A stretch of 64,000 nucleotides of DNA from Amoebophrya sp. A120 (GCA_905178155.1 CAJINV010000001.1:2073904-2137903); one strand, 5' to 3'. Positions 24,396 through 37,100 are shown, counted from the stretch's first letter. Numbers and translations: made by a program. The notes: generated from the sequence alone by a model not told the origin.

Positions 24396-25642
24396 CTACA
24401 AGCCTTGACTGCGGTAGACCTCCGGGTCCTGGGAACAGTTCAGGCCGGCGTTTCGGGGCTTGCTATCGGTGAAGGAGTGCGAGAACTTGTTGCTTTTCGG
24501 AAAAAACGCGTCCGCCACCTGGTGGGGCCGCGGCTTCTCGTTGCCATAAACACTATCCAAGAAAAAATACTGTTTCACTGTGATGATTTTGCAATATCTG
24601 CACCACAAGTTTGTTTACACATGACACACAAATTTTGGCATGCGCGCTTCCCAAGGGAAAACACGGCTAATTCTCCAACTTCTTGCAGGTGTAGCAAGAC
24701 AAATAGTTCTGTGTTCCATTTTCTGCATCACAAGTTCACGGTGAAACAGTCTTTTCTTTTCTTGCCATAAACACTGGAGGTGGTGTAGTACAGCGGGTTC
24801 TCCTTGTATCCCACGAAAAAAGTGTTACAGTTACAAATTTGTAGTCAATTCAGCAACACAAATTTCTCTGCATGAGAGAGAAAACTTGTAATGCAGAAAT
24901 CCTACGGGAAAGCACCTATGAGACGAGGCTTCTATACGTATCCGGCATGACAGAGCTTGTCTGTCTTGCTTGGCCTGCAACACAATGTGTAACTGTCACT
25001 TTTTCCTTGTGATACCTCGCGCAAAGGCGGATAAATCATGCGGTCCGGGTCCACGGGAAACCTCTTCGGCAACACGTGCGCGCTCAGTACCTGGCGGAGT
25101 ATTCAAAATTGTCGTTGCAAAATAAATACAGGCGAACAACAAGCCAAGAAACGTAGAAGTTTCAACAAAAGTCTGCTTCTCTTTCTGCCTACTTCTAACT
25201 TATATTTCATTTAGGTCGTTAACCACTTCTTAGATAGAGTAGTACCCGCTCCGCATTGATGGAATCGGCTTCCTTTTTGATGGTGTTTGTCATAATGAAG
25301 TCCGTGTCCTCGACCACTTATCCTCTGCAAAAGTATCGCACCCGTGGTAATCCCAATCATGCATTGCAAATTCCTTTCTTGTGGTAAACCCACATTATAT
25401 ATAAATTCCATTTGCATTTGTCATGCTAAGGGAATTTGTCATGCGATTTCTACGTAGTGCGATACTTTTGCAATGCATACCACCGGCCGGACCGGCTTCT
25501 TCAGGTCGTCATTTCTCCGGATCACTTCCTTCGGCGTGAGGAGGTCCTTCTTCGATTTCACCCGGTTTCCGAACCCAATCTCGGACTGCGTGGTGCGCCA
25601 GAAGCTCGGCACCGCCTTCTGCGGAAGCTCTTCTTCCGGCAT
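24396..25642 (-). CDS. PIERCE-like ciliary microtubule inner protein, 163 aa
   Basis: Five exons: 25642-25480, 25313-25246, 25090-25015, 24801-24775, then 24548-24396 with one duplication copy retained. Together they total 492 bases. Three of the four introns are introners. The other (25091-25245) is a normal GTACTA...CCAG intron. The C-terminal half reads ENPLYYTTSSVYGNEKP, HQVADAFFPKSNKFS, then RNAGLN. This matches the PIERCE1/PIERCE2 pattern (NPVYRTS..YG...PTVHE...FYPNSNKFS...RN..LN). Those proteins sit inside the doublet microtubules of motile cilia and help attach outer dynein arms. The N-terminal 80 residues, including RPVVEDTDFIM, are lineage-specific. A flagellar gene fits an organism with swimming spores. 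Assigned from remembered family motifs, not a search. Confidence 0.75.
24554..24769. mobile_element. Introner (single-copy type) in the PIERCE-like gene
   Basis: A 216-bp element, TATCCAAGAAAAAATACTG ... TTTTCTTGCCATA, with TIRs that both include CTGTTTCAC. The target duplication is AACAC (24549-24553 and 24770-24774). A 14-bp direct repeat, TTGCCATAAACACT, spans both junctions because the preceding exon happens to match the element end. Removal joins SSVYG to NEKPRP in frame. Confidence 0.8.
24807..25014. mobile_element. Introner, family 5 (in the PIERCE-like gene)
   Basis: A 208-bp element, TATCCCACGAAAAAAGTG ... CACTTTTTCCTTGTGATA. The subterminal repeat is GTTACAGTTACA against TGTGTAACTGT. 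Flanks are CCTTG and CCTCG (one mismatch). Removal joins PPLRE to ENPLYY. It shares its ends with the element at 35095-35261. Confidence 0.8.
25319..25479. mobile_element. Introner, family 3 (in the PIERCE-like gene)
   Basis: A 161-bp element, TATCCTCTGCAAAAGTATCG ... CGATACTTTTGCAATGCATA, flanked by CCACT and CCACC. The coding strand reads CCGGTG|GTATGC at the donor, so GT is available here. The other end offers TTTTGCAG. Removal joins RPVV to EDTDF in frame. Confidence 0.85.
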
Positions 25643-27323
25643 GATAAAAGTTTTTAGTTGAAGTAGATGATACGACCTTCCTACCGCTCACAAAATGTTG
25701 GGCAAAAAAAAACCTACAGTAAGTCAAAATAAAGACCGTTGCGTTGTCTTGCTTTGTAGGATTGTTGAACAACAGATGTCCGATATCTTGATCTTCACCG
25801 ATTTTGATTTTCTTTCTGCTCCTTGCCCCAACGTTGCCCAAAATACAACTCTGACGAGATGGTGCCTCGGTCGTCTCTCAAGCGACTTCAAGTTGTTGCC
25901 GTTGCGTAAAGAAGAATACTATGTGAGACTAAGATGTCACCACAACTGGACTATCTATAGCAGAGTGATGAGCTCGACGTCAACCCGCCCTCGGGCTCAG
26001 ACAATTATCGATATAGCTACTACAAGTTCAAGTAGTACGGGCTTCGAGAAAGTGAAAATGGGAATGAAATGAATCGTCCGAGCTGCGTTTTATCAAATTC
26101 GCTCAAGAAGTGGGTCCAACCTGCATCCGTGTCGTTTCTTGCAAGTAACTGCAACAAATAAAGGTAGCAGATCTTCTTCGCAAGATTTCATCTTTTATTT
26201 TTCCGCAAAAACTACTACAAAAGTATGTTCTTGCTGCTGGGCTCGGTCGCAGTACGTGGTACAAAATATCCTCTACGGCTTCTCGGACGCACACCTGATT
26301 TTCCAAGGACGAGAGACGAAACGAAGTGCGACGACGAGATTTTTTTAACTCGCGTGGACGATATTCATTTCGACGGGCACTATTGGGTCCAAGAAAGGCA
26401 TGAAAACAACACCGCAGATGACCTTGTCTGCGTGACAATCAATGTTGATAAAAATCACCGATAATTTATGAGAACGTATATGTGTTTTTCAACCCGTCAA
26501 GTTGTCGTCATATACATGCACTTAAGGTCTTCAACGCCGTATGTCCATGGTACATCGCGGAGGTTTATCAAGAAAAATGTCGATCCTATCTATGCCCATG
26601 GGTACCTGTAGATACCAGAAAAAATCAAACTTCTTGCCCATTTCACCGAGGGAACGAAGATTTACAGCTGCGTGCGTCGGAGTACGAAATGCATATGCAC
26701 GCACCCAAAACTTGTAGTCAAAACGTACCAGCATGAAATGGCGTCACACGACTGCGTCGTCATAGTAAAAAGCAGGAGCGATCCACCCACGACAACATCA
26801 AAGAATAAGAAAACGGCATCAAACATTGAGCAGCACACTTGACAACACAAAAACTGTGACTACTTGGGCATGACTAGCAAAACTGGTTGAATTTTTACTA
26901 GTCGTGTGATTGTGACCGAATATTCGTATTCCAAAAAAGTTTTACAAAAATTGTCTACTCTCTTCCTATGTCCGACGCGAATTATGCACGGAGATACAAT
27001 CGACAGAGAGCTAGAAGTGGAGCAAGAATCCAGTGGAACAATGATTGAAGGTTAGGATTTATTAGGAAGCCGCCCGCCCAAATGGAGACACTTCTTCGCT
27101 GAAGATCTTATCGTATCGAAAACATTGGCGCAAGCCTGACAATCCTATCACTTAGTCCATGTCTTGTTCGTTCAATCTCTTCTACCCCTGCTACTTATTC
27201 CAAATCGACGAAGGTCGTTATTTGCGAAGTGCACCCTCTGCCGTGAATGGTATCGACAACTTTCATCTTGCAAATAGGGAAGGACGAGACCATGCGTAAA
27301 TACAAATACGCCATATTAGCTGC
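25643..27323. other. Intergenic region
   Basis: About 1.7 kb with no supported gene. Short frames on both strands lack recognisable domains and are treated as chance. Confidence 0.4.
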
Positions 27324-28926
27324 TCAGATGCTGGCTTCAGAACTGAGATCGCTTGAAAAATCATACTCGTATCCTGTGCAAAAGTATCGCACTCGTATAA
27401 ATTTAAATGCAAGTCTTGCATTACAAATATCGTGTCCACGACAAATCTGCACTACAAATCTTATTTCTCATGCTGGGGAAATTTGTAATGCATTTAAATT
27501 TATACGAGTACGATACTTTTGCAATGCATAATTCGTCCTCCTCGTCAACGTTTGTGTCGTCCAAATTGCTCGATCGCTTACTGCTGTGCGCTGTGTCTTT
27601 CGATGAGGAAGAATTGGCGTTTTTTTCACCAGATGTTGTCGTCGTAGTACTTGATGTCGCCGTATTAAAACTACTATTCAGCTTGTAGAATTCCGGAATT
27701 GGTGCGGCACTGATGATGCGCTTCTTGATGTCCAGAATCTGCTGACGCTGTGGCTCGTAGTCGCGGCATTGCATGCCCTCGCGACTAAACATCCAGGCTT
27801 GCTTCTGGTGCTTCTTGTTGCCCTCACAGGACCACTGTAGGTTCTCCAGCTTCTCCAGGTGTTTCGGGGTCAGAACCTGATGGTCGTAGGCGTAGTTTGA
27901 GTGACGTAGTACTAAATAGTCTCTCTTCTTTGAGTGATTTGGATATATAAGACGCAACAAGAGAAGGACACTGAAAACAAAATGGGCACCACCGCCCCTT
28001 CGTTGATTCTCATTCTCTGTCTAAGTCTATGCGTGAAAAAGTACAAGAACCGCCTCTACCTCGTCCTGATGCTCTCCACATAAAAGACAGCGCATCTTGC
28101 AGACATTTGCCTTCAGGAAATAATCCTCACTCATGACGAACATGAGGTAGGGGCAGTTTTTCCGCGGCTCCACGGTGGAAACGGTGTTGTCGAGAATCTT
28201 GTCGAGCACCAGCCGCAGCGTGTCCATGGCAATCTGCCGATTCTTCACTTCTACTAAATGCTCCGGGTCCTGCGAGTGCTCCCAGTAGAATTCCTTCGGC
28301 TTCTTCGTCGATTTCGTCCGACACAGGAGGCACTTGAACTGCAGACCGTGGAAATTATTGATGTCGCCGATCACTTTGCAGTACTGCCGCAGGTCCTTCT
28401 TTACGACGTACTGACATTCGTCTGTGCTCCATTCCAACAGATGATCCCATTCCCCGTTGTAGTTGTCCCACGAGTCGCTGGCAGCCTGGCTGGAGGAGGA
28501 GGATTTCTTGTTGTTCTTGGTTGAGGAGGAAGTCCCTGTAGTTGCTCCATTCTCTTGTTCATCCTCGTCCACATCCACGCACTTGCCGAACATGCACTTA
28601 TCCAAAAACTTCGACTTCTGCCACGCCTGCTGCTTCCGCTCACGGTCCTTCCGCTCCTTTTTCAGCCTTTCCCGCTCGGCATTGTCCGCCTTCTTCTGCC
28701 GCCGGGCCTGCGCCTGCCGCTCCTCCTCCTCCAGCTGCTCCTGTCGCGCGCGCGCTTCTTCCGGACTCAAGTTCAACCGAGCTAATTCTTCCTCCAACTG
28801 ACGCTGCAACTGGGTTTGAGCAGTGGTATTTGAGGAGGTCGCGGGCGCGGCAGGAGCTTTGCTGTGTTTGCTACCGGTGCCCGCTGATGGGTTCTGCTGC
28901 TGGTCCACCCGTCGTCCTCCGCCCAT
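27324..28926 (-). CDS. Zinc-finger-like protein, 434 aa
   Basis: ATG 28926 (MGGGRRVDQQQ). Exons are 28926-28060, 27927-27531 and 27364-27324, totalling 1305 bases. Intron 1 has a GACGAG|GTAGAG donor and an AAAG acceptor. Intron 2 is an introner. The N-terminus is disordered and leads into a charged helix rich in Glu, Arg and Lys (residues about 40-100), probably a coiled coil. Two similar segments follow: KCLLCRTK...FYWEHSQDPEHL and RCLLCGEH...LRHSNYAYDHQV. Each has CxxC and later two His, like C2H2 or matrin-type fingers that bind nucleic acid. The second finger is split by intron 1. The C-terminus is Ser/Thr-rich and ends acidic. I cannot name the family. A nuclear or RNA-binding role is inference only. 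Confidence 0.7.
27370..27530. mobile_element. Introner, family 3 (in the zinc-finger-like gene)
   Basis: A 161-bp element, TATCCTGTGCAAAAGTATCG ... CGATACTTTTGCAATGCATA. TIRs extend into ACTCGTATAAATTTAAATGC. Flanks are ACTCG and ATTCG (one mismatch). Removal joins EEDEY to DFSSDL and a stop 41 bases later. Confidence 0.85.
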
Positions 28927-29743
28927 TTTTTATTGCGTAGAGGGTGTAGTAATAGTCCGTGTAAAGAGATGATATGAGGGTCGGGTCTTTACTGATGAAT
29001 CCAAGATTTGTATACTTTTTGAGTCCAAGTTTATTCTGGTGTAACTGTACCCTCCAGTCTTCTACCAGCGACAATCAAAAGCGTTTTTTTTTGGTTGAGG
29101 ACTGTACTAGCGTTTTTCCTTGATGTTTGTATTTGTTCATGTACTACATAGAATTTTGCAATTTTCAAATGTCAACTAGTGGTCACATTTTGAAGAGTCT
29201 CTTTTTCTGCTCTCTTTGCATGTAGGTACTTACGTACGTGGCTAAAAGGTTTGAGATCCTCTTTCAAATGCCCGCCATGCTGCTTCGATGTTCAAGTCTA
29301 TTATTTCCATGCAGCTACTGCGTCAACTTGTTCCGCGGGCTACAAGAAAATGAAAAGCTCGTTTGTCAGTAGTTAATTGATACTTCGCAGAGTACGGAAT
29401 AAAAAACAAAAACATATGCCTAAAGCACGAAGACGATAGAGAGTTCCGCCTGGGTCTCATCTTCATCTTTTTTCTGATTCCGTGACGTCGCATTGCGAGT
29501 GACATGACATCTCGGAATTTGCTGGAACAAATCTACTGGCGGGCGACCACGGCCACGTCACTTCTTCAACGTGATCGGTTCTTGTGGTTCGTCTGAGTGC
29601 ATTCAGTATAGTTCTTGCAGTCAGAGACCCGACTATGTTGCGCAACAGTTATTCAATATTCAAGAAGGACATGTTTGACATTGTCAAGATCAGAAAGAGG
29701 TGCTGTGGCTGCCACGACTCAATTACAACACCTCGTCTTCTCC
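28927..29743. other. Intergenic region
   Basis: About 0.8 kb between two minus-strand genes. Nothing recognised. Confidence 0.4.
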
Positions 29744-32462
29744 CTAGTGCTTTCGTTTTTTTGTCCCGTAGGTGCCAGGATCGTAGTCCTCGTCTTCGGA
29801 GCGCATGTCGACGTCACTCAAATCCTCGTCCATCTCCTCGCTTTCGGGGTCTTCCCCCGGCACAAAGTCGCTGTCCTCCGAGTTATCATCCAGCACCTCG
29901 TGCTGCTGTCGTGCTGCCGCGCTCGCCATCGATTTCGCAGGCATCTGCAGCTCCGGCACCTTGACTCCCCGCTCCTTGAGCGCGGCCAGGAGCGGTGGAC
30001 ACTCCTCTTTCGGGACCTGAGAAAGAATGTACAAAACTTCGGAAGGAGCTGCGAGGCAGTAAGAACTACCTTCAACCGCCTTCAGAATGAATGATCTTCA
30101 CGAAACTAGCGCTATTGACGGCGATCAGAGTTGTGATACAGAATCTTCACACACTTGTCGTGAAGACAATTTGTCGTCGCGTCCCCTCACGATAGGCCAC
30201 CAAGAAGTAGAAACAACTCAAATGAAGAATAATCCGCAACTACACCAGTTCCTATTTTTTATACCTGTGTAAATTCGAAGGTGGCGTCTTTGGTGACAAC
30301 GGACATGACGAGGAAGCGATTGCTGTTGTGCATGTCCGTTCCCCGCTGCAGCTGTATCGCTAATATCCGCGAGTACATGATGTACAGAATCGGTTTGTGA
30401 ATGAACAAAATCGCCTTCTTCAGCGGAAAGATCATGCCGTTGTTGCTCTTGTGGCTGCACATCACGCACTTCCCGCCCCGCGCCGACATGTAGGTGTCCA
30501 ATGCGAGGGTGAGCGTGACGTCCGACAGCATGGTGAATAAACGGGAGAGAAACTCGTACAACAGCAAACTCCTTTTCCCCGTCGTGGGCTCGCGATTCAG
30601 GTTGTGCTTCTTGAGCTCGACCTCCTTAATGTTGTTCAGCTCCATCGCGTCCGGCGTCGGGAGCGACAGCGCCTCGGACTGCATGCAGATGAAGTGGTGC
30701 TCCTGCGACCCGTGGCGAATCGGCATGGAGAGCTGAAACACTAAATGCATGTCGTTCCGCAGCCCCTGTAATACGAACAGTTTCCGCAGCGTGCTGTAGC
30801 GAATCATGAAGTCGCTGCTTTTCCCGTGCAGGCTGAAACCGTTGCTGTGAAACTTCAAACTGCCCCGCAGCGCGGGCACCGCCCACTTGAGGTCCGGCAC
30901 TTCGCAGACGGTCTCGCTCACGTCCATTTCCAGATCCAAGCCCGTGATCATGGCGGACCGGAGCTTCTCCGCGCGGGTCTGGTCTTCAAACTCGTTTGCG
31001 TTTTTCTTCTTGTTGCCGCCACGCTTATTTCTCCCGCCCACGTTGCTCGCGTCGTCGTCACCCGGGTTATGACAATGCGCACCTCCCCCTCATTTGTATA
31101 GCATGAACGGCAATACAAGCATCAGCAAGAGTGCCGGTTTTGCATGACAAAGTTACACTGGAGTGTATTACTATTTGGGCCACCGGAATTTGTCATACAT
31201 GCCAACAGTGCCAAGAGGCAAAGGCTGGATTGGGTATTTTGCATGACAAATGAGGGGAGGGGGAGTTGTGCACTGTCATACGGGTCCAGGTCCCCGTCGC
31301 CGCGCTCGGGCTCGATGTAAAACCGGACTTCCGTCAAAAGTTCGGCGCCGGTGCGAGAACTACCTTGGTCGGCGCGGAGCGCTTCGTTTTCGTCCAATCC
31401 GAACGGGTCTTCCAGCTCGACGTGCACCTCGTTGCGGTTGGGGTTTGTCACCTGGGACACGTCCCGCGCGACCAAATGCAGCACCTGCTCGTCGTTCTCG
31501 TTCCGAAGACTGTACTCCAGCTCGTCATCACCGAGAAGATCTAAATCCCCCCAGTTCCCCCCGCGCGTCGCCAGCAACCGGTTGCTCAGGCCCGCAATCC
31601 GCTTGTTCAGCTTTGGGGAGGGGGAGCGTTCGTCGTCCGAGGAGGAATCACTTTCGTCCTCCTTGGCCAGCAGCTCGTCCGCCAGTAGCGGCGCCGCTTT
31701 GTGAACCATTTCCCGATGAAACACGTGACTACTTAAAATGCTCTCGATGTTCAGGATGTCTTCCTTTTTGAAGCCATCGTAACGGAAAATATTCTTTTTC
31801 GTGACGAACTTCAGCAAAAAGCTCCTGCCCGACTATCAAAACGAAAAATCCCCCCTCCCCATATCGAAAGCGAAATATTGTGATGCTGTATCTGAGTACA
31901 CAAATCGACTTGTAATGCTAGAAGGCCAGGACGAGACGCAGCTGTGGCCTCGGTTGCAGGCAATTTGTCATGCTGTTTCCCACTTCCAGCTGCCCCCTGT
32001 CATGCTGACGATGCAAGGCTTTCCCACGCCAAGCAGCACTCGAGTCCGCATCTTTTCCCTTCTAGCATGACAAAGCTGATTTGTGACCACAAATCTGCAT
32101 CACAAATTTCTAGGTTGAGTATGGAGTGGGGGGATTTTTCACTTTGATGCCGACACCTGGGTCACCTCCGGCCGCTCCAGTAGGTCGCGGAAAAAAAACG
32201 ACTGGATCTTGTTCGTAAGCACGTTTTTGAACCCGCACTGCTCCGGGTTCAGTCGGAACAAGCCCAACGCGCCCGTGGGCACGTCCCGAATCTCGGAGAA
32301 CGCGAGTTTTAACTGTTGTTCCTGCTGATTGATGTTCGCTGGGTTATTGTTGTTTGTCCCGCCGGAGGAAGGGCCTGCTGCACCACTACTCCCGCCGGCG
32401 TTCTTGCCGCCGCCGGTGGAGGATGAAGAGGCTGGGTTCATGTTGGGCCGGTGGGAGGACAT
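29744..32462 (-). CDS. SSRP1: SSRP1/Pob3, FACT complex subunit, 643 aa
   Basis: ATG 32462 (MSSHRPNMN). Exons are 32462-32150, 31828-31286 plus one duplication copy, 31062-30265 and 30016-29744, totalling 1932 bases. Introns 1 and 2 are introners. Intron 3 (30017-30264) is canonical (CACAG|GTATAA ... TCTCAG|GTCCCG). Diagnostic segments: LKFVTKKNIFRYDGFKKEDI, NWGDLDLLGDDELEYSL, NEVHVELEDPFG, LLTEVRFYIEP, then ATFEFTQVPKEECPPLLAAL. These follow the Pob3 N-terminal and middle double-PH order that binds H3-H4 and partners SPT16. The C-terminus is acidic and ends in a basic KKRKH. There is no HMG box, as in yeast Pob3 and unlike plant and animal SSRP1. Role: nucleosome reorganisation during transcription and replication in the nucleus. 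Confidence 0.93.
31068..31280. mobile_element. Introner, family 1 (SSRP1 intron 2)
   Basis: A 213-bp element, TATGACAATGCGCACCTCC ... GTTGTGCACTGTCATA, with perfect CGGGT duplications at 31063-31067 and 31281-31285. The interior shares a long segment (CAATACAAGCATCAGCAAG, GTGCCGGTTTTGCATG) with 46973-47191. Removal joins GDGDLDP to GDDDASN in frame. Confidence 0.93.
31834..32149. mobile_element. Introner, family 4 (SSRP1 intron 1)
   Basis: A 316-bp element, TATCAAAACGAAAAATCCCC ... GGGGATTTTTCACTTTGATG, with perfect CCGAC duplications at 31829-31833 and 32150-32154. Removal joins EVTQVSG to RSFLLKFVTKK, the expected continuous Pob3 N-terminal domain. Confidence 0.92.
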
Positions 32463-34159
32463 CTTTTTTGTCGCCGGACGATATGATATTGTCGTGATAA
32501 AAAAGAAAGTTATGCGATGTGTTTAAATGGAAAACGAAAATTTGTACTTAATTCAACGAGCTCAGGGTCTGGAGGTACTATAGGTCGTCATTGGTAATTA
32601 TGCTGGCACTTAGTCCAGTTCTACATGGTACTTGTCGTCTTATTTCTTCTGGGTTGGCATCTTCTAGTGGTAATGGTGACTCAATCATCGGCGAAAAACC
32701 GCTATGGGTCGTAAAGTTTATTGACGTTATGTATACTTCAAGTTGTCGCTGTATTGTTTCGACATTAGTATGTGGCTCGTGAAGTAGATCATTTTGCTTG
32801 TACTAGGTGGACCTGAGCATGATCAACAAAACGAGTCGGGGCTGGCAGTGCCGCAGCAGAAGAGAAACAGAAATCACATGAACAATGGTTCAGGTTGTAG
32901 TTGTGAAGATTACTATCGTCAAAAAATGGAATTAGGATCTTCGTCACGGTCCGTCTCTTCTTGTTCTTACGCTTGGCGGAATAACGGATAAAAAGTATGT
33001 TGGTATCTCTTGCTGCTCTATCACTACGCATGAAGATAGCCATGATAATGTTCGAGCTCCTTGACCACTGCTTTTGATGACCTCAAGGACTTTGTTGGGA
33101 AGCGTGTTGAAGATCAAGCTGGTGCCCAGAAATTCGAATGATGTGAATGTGATCCAGGACTAGATCAGGCATAATATCTAAATAAGGATGAATGTCTCCT
33201 CAGTGGTTACTTCATAAATGCGCCAGGACTACTAAGCGGAGCAAGGGTTTGCGATATCGATATTGTCAACAAGCGCAGCATGAAAATAACTAAATCTTGA
33301 GAACAAAGTTTACTTCTGCACGCCAAAAAATTGACTGATGGGGCCATAGGGTCGTCGTCGTTTTTCCGGTGGCTATAATTTCCCTCGTCACTCTCTGCGG
33401 ACGACGCTGATATTGCGGTCCGCAAGTATTCAATTTGACCAACGTAATTAGAATCTTAAGGACAACGAACGGATGTTTCTTTTGTCTTGTTTCTATTTCA
33501 TCTCCTTGTAGTACCATTCAGTCTAACAAGTCAAGATTCGTTTTCGTCCGCTGTGTCTGTTATTTTCAGACAACGGCTTCGCTTTTTTGACAGGTGGCAG
33601 CTGATGATGAAAAGAGGTGAACTTCTACGTCCCCTTCGACGCTCTACTTCCGAGCTGAAGTTCTTTACTTCGACTTCCTCGTGATCCGATCGAGTAGAGG
33701 TGAAGCAAGAAGAAGTTCTGCCGCCTTTATTCCGATCAGCTGCGCTGCCGATAGCGGTGCTCTACTCGTCCTCCTGCTGGGGTCGTGAACTTGCTTTTAA
33801 TGGTTAATATTTCAGAAGAACGAATGTTCGAACCCATCTCGTGAGTAGTCTTTGACAGGACGTCGACAAAGACGAAGTAGGTTTATGTATATGAAGTACT
33901 TTGAATAGCGTTCAGAAAAAATCATCTTCGGAGGTAAATGTGCAGCGACATCACCGTCTCCTCTTTCATGTCACAAAATTAAGAACTAGCTCATCTGCGG
34001 GATGATGTAGTAGTTGCAAAACGCACTGCAAATTGAAACTAACTAGATCCATCCTGTTTCTCCCGTTCTACGTAAAAACCGGCACGTACTCCTCCGCAGG
34101 GCAGGTAGAGAGCTGCACAACTACTACCCTTTGTAATTGTCTCTGCTGTTGTAGCTCCT
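32463..34159. other. Intergenic region
   Basis: About 1.7 kb without a supported gene. Only short uninformative reading frames were seen. Confidence 0.4.
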
Positions 34160-37100
34160 CACGCCGAAGCAGTGATGGCGTTCAACCCCGAGCTCTGCAG
34201 CATCAACTTCTGCACGCACAGCAGGGCTTCCCGGGCCACCTCACGCTGGCTAGCGAAATATCCCTCGGGAACTTCTGGTCACGTTGTGGAAAATCAGGAC
34301 TCAGCAACTATTGAAGATATTTCCAGCCGGACGTCGTTACATGCATATGTTGATCCTCGATCTAGAATCGTGGCGAATGGAGGCTCGCTGCAAGAACCGC
34401 ACATAGCATATTACCGCGGCAAGAACGGGTGGAAACATCTGCAGGCTGTATCGTAGCTACAAATAGACACGACCCGATGGTACGCGTGGTTTAGTTCATC
34501 TAAATCGGTTTGTTTTTTGCCTCTACTTGACCATATGAAGTCCTTCGGGATATGGACATCAGCTCCAGCATTTTGTCCTTAGCCCCACGCGTTGTTGCGA
34601 TGTGCTTACCTACAGAGTCAAATGGAGGAACAGGATTAGGATTTTCTTCGCAATTAGAATTATAGTACTGTTGAGGAGGATGGCTGAGATTTTGCATCGA
34701 AAACAAAAAGGTGAGCATCATCATGCAAAAAACACTAGGCTCAACAATCGTATACCGACGGGATGCAGGCGGGCGAATTCCCCAAGATCGTGGCAGGCGA
34801 CCGCGTATCAACTGTAAAAATGTCTGGGTCTGGAAGAGGGGTGTCATGCTTGTCTGGCATGACAAAAAAGTTTGTGATGCGTGTCCACGACGAGACCCTT
34901 ATGCCTGTCATGCAAAAACGCAGTGTCTCATGCGAAAAACGCAACACAAAGCAGCGCAGATATTTCTCATGCTTGGTTGTGCATTACAGAGCATTCACTA
35001 TTCCCAACACAGCATTACAAGTTTCCAGACCCAGACATTTTTACATTTGATACCGCGAGAGTTTCTGCGTCCTTACTGGTTCGCACAATCACAATATCAC
35101 AGGAAAAAGTGTTAACGTTAACGGAATTTGTGATGCAGTAGTACATCACAAAACTACGTGCCCCCCAACTTTGTCATGTATAGCATGCATACCAGGCAAA
35201 ATTTGTGATGCATATTTGCAATCTATGAAAATCGTTAACATTAACACTTTTTTGTTTGATACACCATCAGGTGGTCGATCACCTTGAAGTTGCTTCCCTC
35301 GCACTTCAAAACCTGCATTTTTGTAAGGCTAAGCAGTGGTGGAGTACTTGCGTAAGATGTAGCTGACGCGGCTTGTTTCCCTTTCGTTTCTGTTGATGTT
35401 GGCATGTTGTACTCTACTGTACTCTTCAGTATTTTCAAAAACATCGCAAATCGAAATCATGTAGTAAGTAAATGAATACGTTTTCGAGCCAGAACTTTTC
35501 ACTGTGGATGAATCCCCACTTGAGCCTGCCGGACATGACCTCCCGTTCGAACCGCTCGAAATTGGTCAAGATCTTGACCTCCGCCTGCAGCGCAGAGATC
35601 AGCTTCTTGATGAGGGCGATCAGCTCCGGGTCCCTCCACTTCTCATATTCCAGGGCGGACACCAGGTTCATCGTCTCCTGCTCCGCCATTTCTGATTTTG
35701 GAAGAAATTTGAATTTCGATGATGATGAAATTGGTGGAGTTGGACAGTTTATACGATTTATTCTGTTCCATTTTTTTTCCATGTTTGTAGCAGGGCCTCC
35801 TGTTGTGTTTGCGCAGACGAGCTGGCGTGAAATAGGTAAATGAACTTCAATTTGTTCCCCTTCAACATCATGATGCGCGACAAGGACCTTAACGACGATC
35901 GGACGATCGTGATAAGGGCTGACAAATGCTGTTCTTTCAAAAACTACCCCTTGAAAACGAAAACAATAAATCCTGTACCTTCACACATGGTCTTCTTCGC
36001 GAGCAGGTTTTCTATTGCCATGAGCGCAATGCGGATCACTTTCTCAGTGCGCACCGTCTTCAAAATCTCGTTGATACTCGAAATCACGCTGGTTGGCATC
36101 TCGACGTCTGTTTTTTTTTTTTGAAAACTATTTTCATTTTGTTTGTGATTGTGAAGATCATGCGTCCTGCGTCTGTATAATGGATCGATGATGTAGATGT
36201 TGTACATCATCTTCGGTCGAGTATTCGCCGGCGAGGAGCAGGAGCGACGGATTCGTCGCACGAAAAACGAAAATCAAAATGAATCAATAAATCAGTACCT
36301 TTGTTAAAGCTCGTGAGCCAGACACACATCAGTGCTTTGTACATGGTCGGAACGCTGCTACTGGAAACGCCACTCAAAATTCGCATCTGCATCGGCGGAA
36401 AAAGGGTCTGAGAGTTTTTTTTAACAGAGACTCTTCAAAATTTGCTAGTTGTCTTTTTTCGATGAAAAGAATTTCGTGAGACAAAGATAAAGAAGTCTCA
36501 GCGTCTACTTCACAAATTTCGATGGCAAAGGCCCGAAAAAAAGCAGGAAAATAAATCCAGTGTTTTTTAGTATACCGATCGCCAATCGGAGCACTTCAGA
36601 AGATTTGCCAAAACGTCGAGTTTACCCGCCTCGGTACCGCTGTATTCCGAGCAGCCAGTATGAAAACGAAAAAAGAACGCGATCGACGGTGCCTAGTCTT
36701 CTTTCATGAACGATGTCGACAGATTAATGGCTATAGCTGGGCGCGATTAAGTGTCTGTCTTCGTATCCATTTTTTTTTTTTTTCCAACATGCACATGCTG
36801 GCGTGACAACTTATGCAACCATATCAATGCTAAATGCAGATGCATGTCAAGAAGATGAAGAAATGAAATCAAATGGTAGTCGCCGACATCTCGGTTCGTG
36901 CACGGCCACGCATGTAAGTACTGAAATGGAAATGCAAATGACCCTCAGGCGCCTGTCGAATTAAGTACAAAGTTCTGTTTTGCTTCCATATGCCTTGACC
37001 TGTGCGGTGGTAAACTTTGCTGGGTATCTGCACATCACGCCGCTGAGCAATATGGGTCTCCCAAGCGTTACATCCTCAACTGTTGCGTGATTTGTCATGC

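Noticed and set aside
26103-26438. 111-codon minus-strand frame in the gap between the PIERCE-like and zinc-finger-like genes
   Set aside because: No domain, no splice partner and no codon-level support. Treated as chance.
33820-33840. GTTCGAACCC resembling a tRNA B box (also GATTCGAATC near 15889)
   Set aside because: No matching acceptor stem, A box or clover-leaf could be built around either site.
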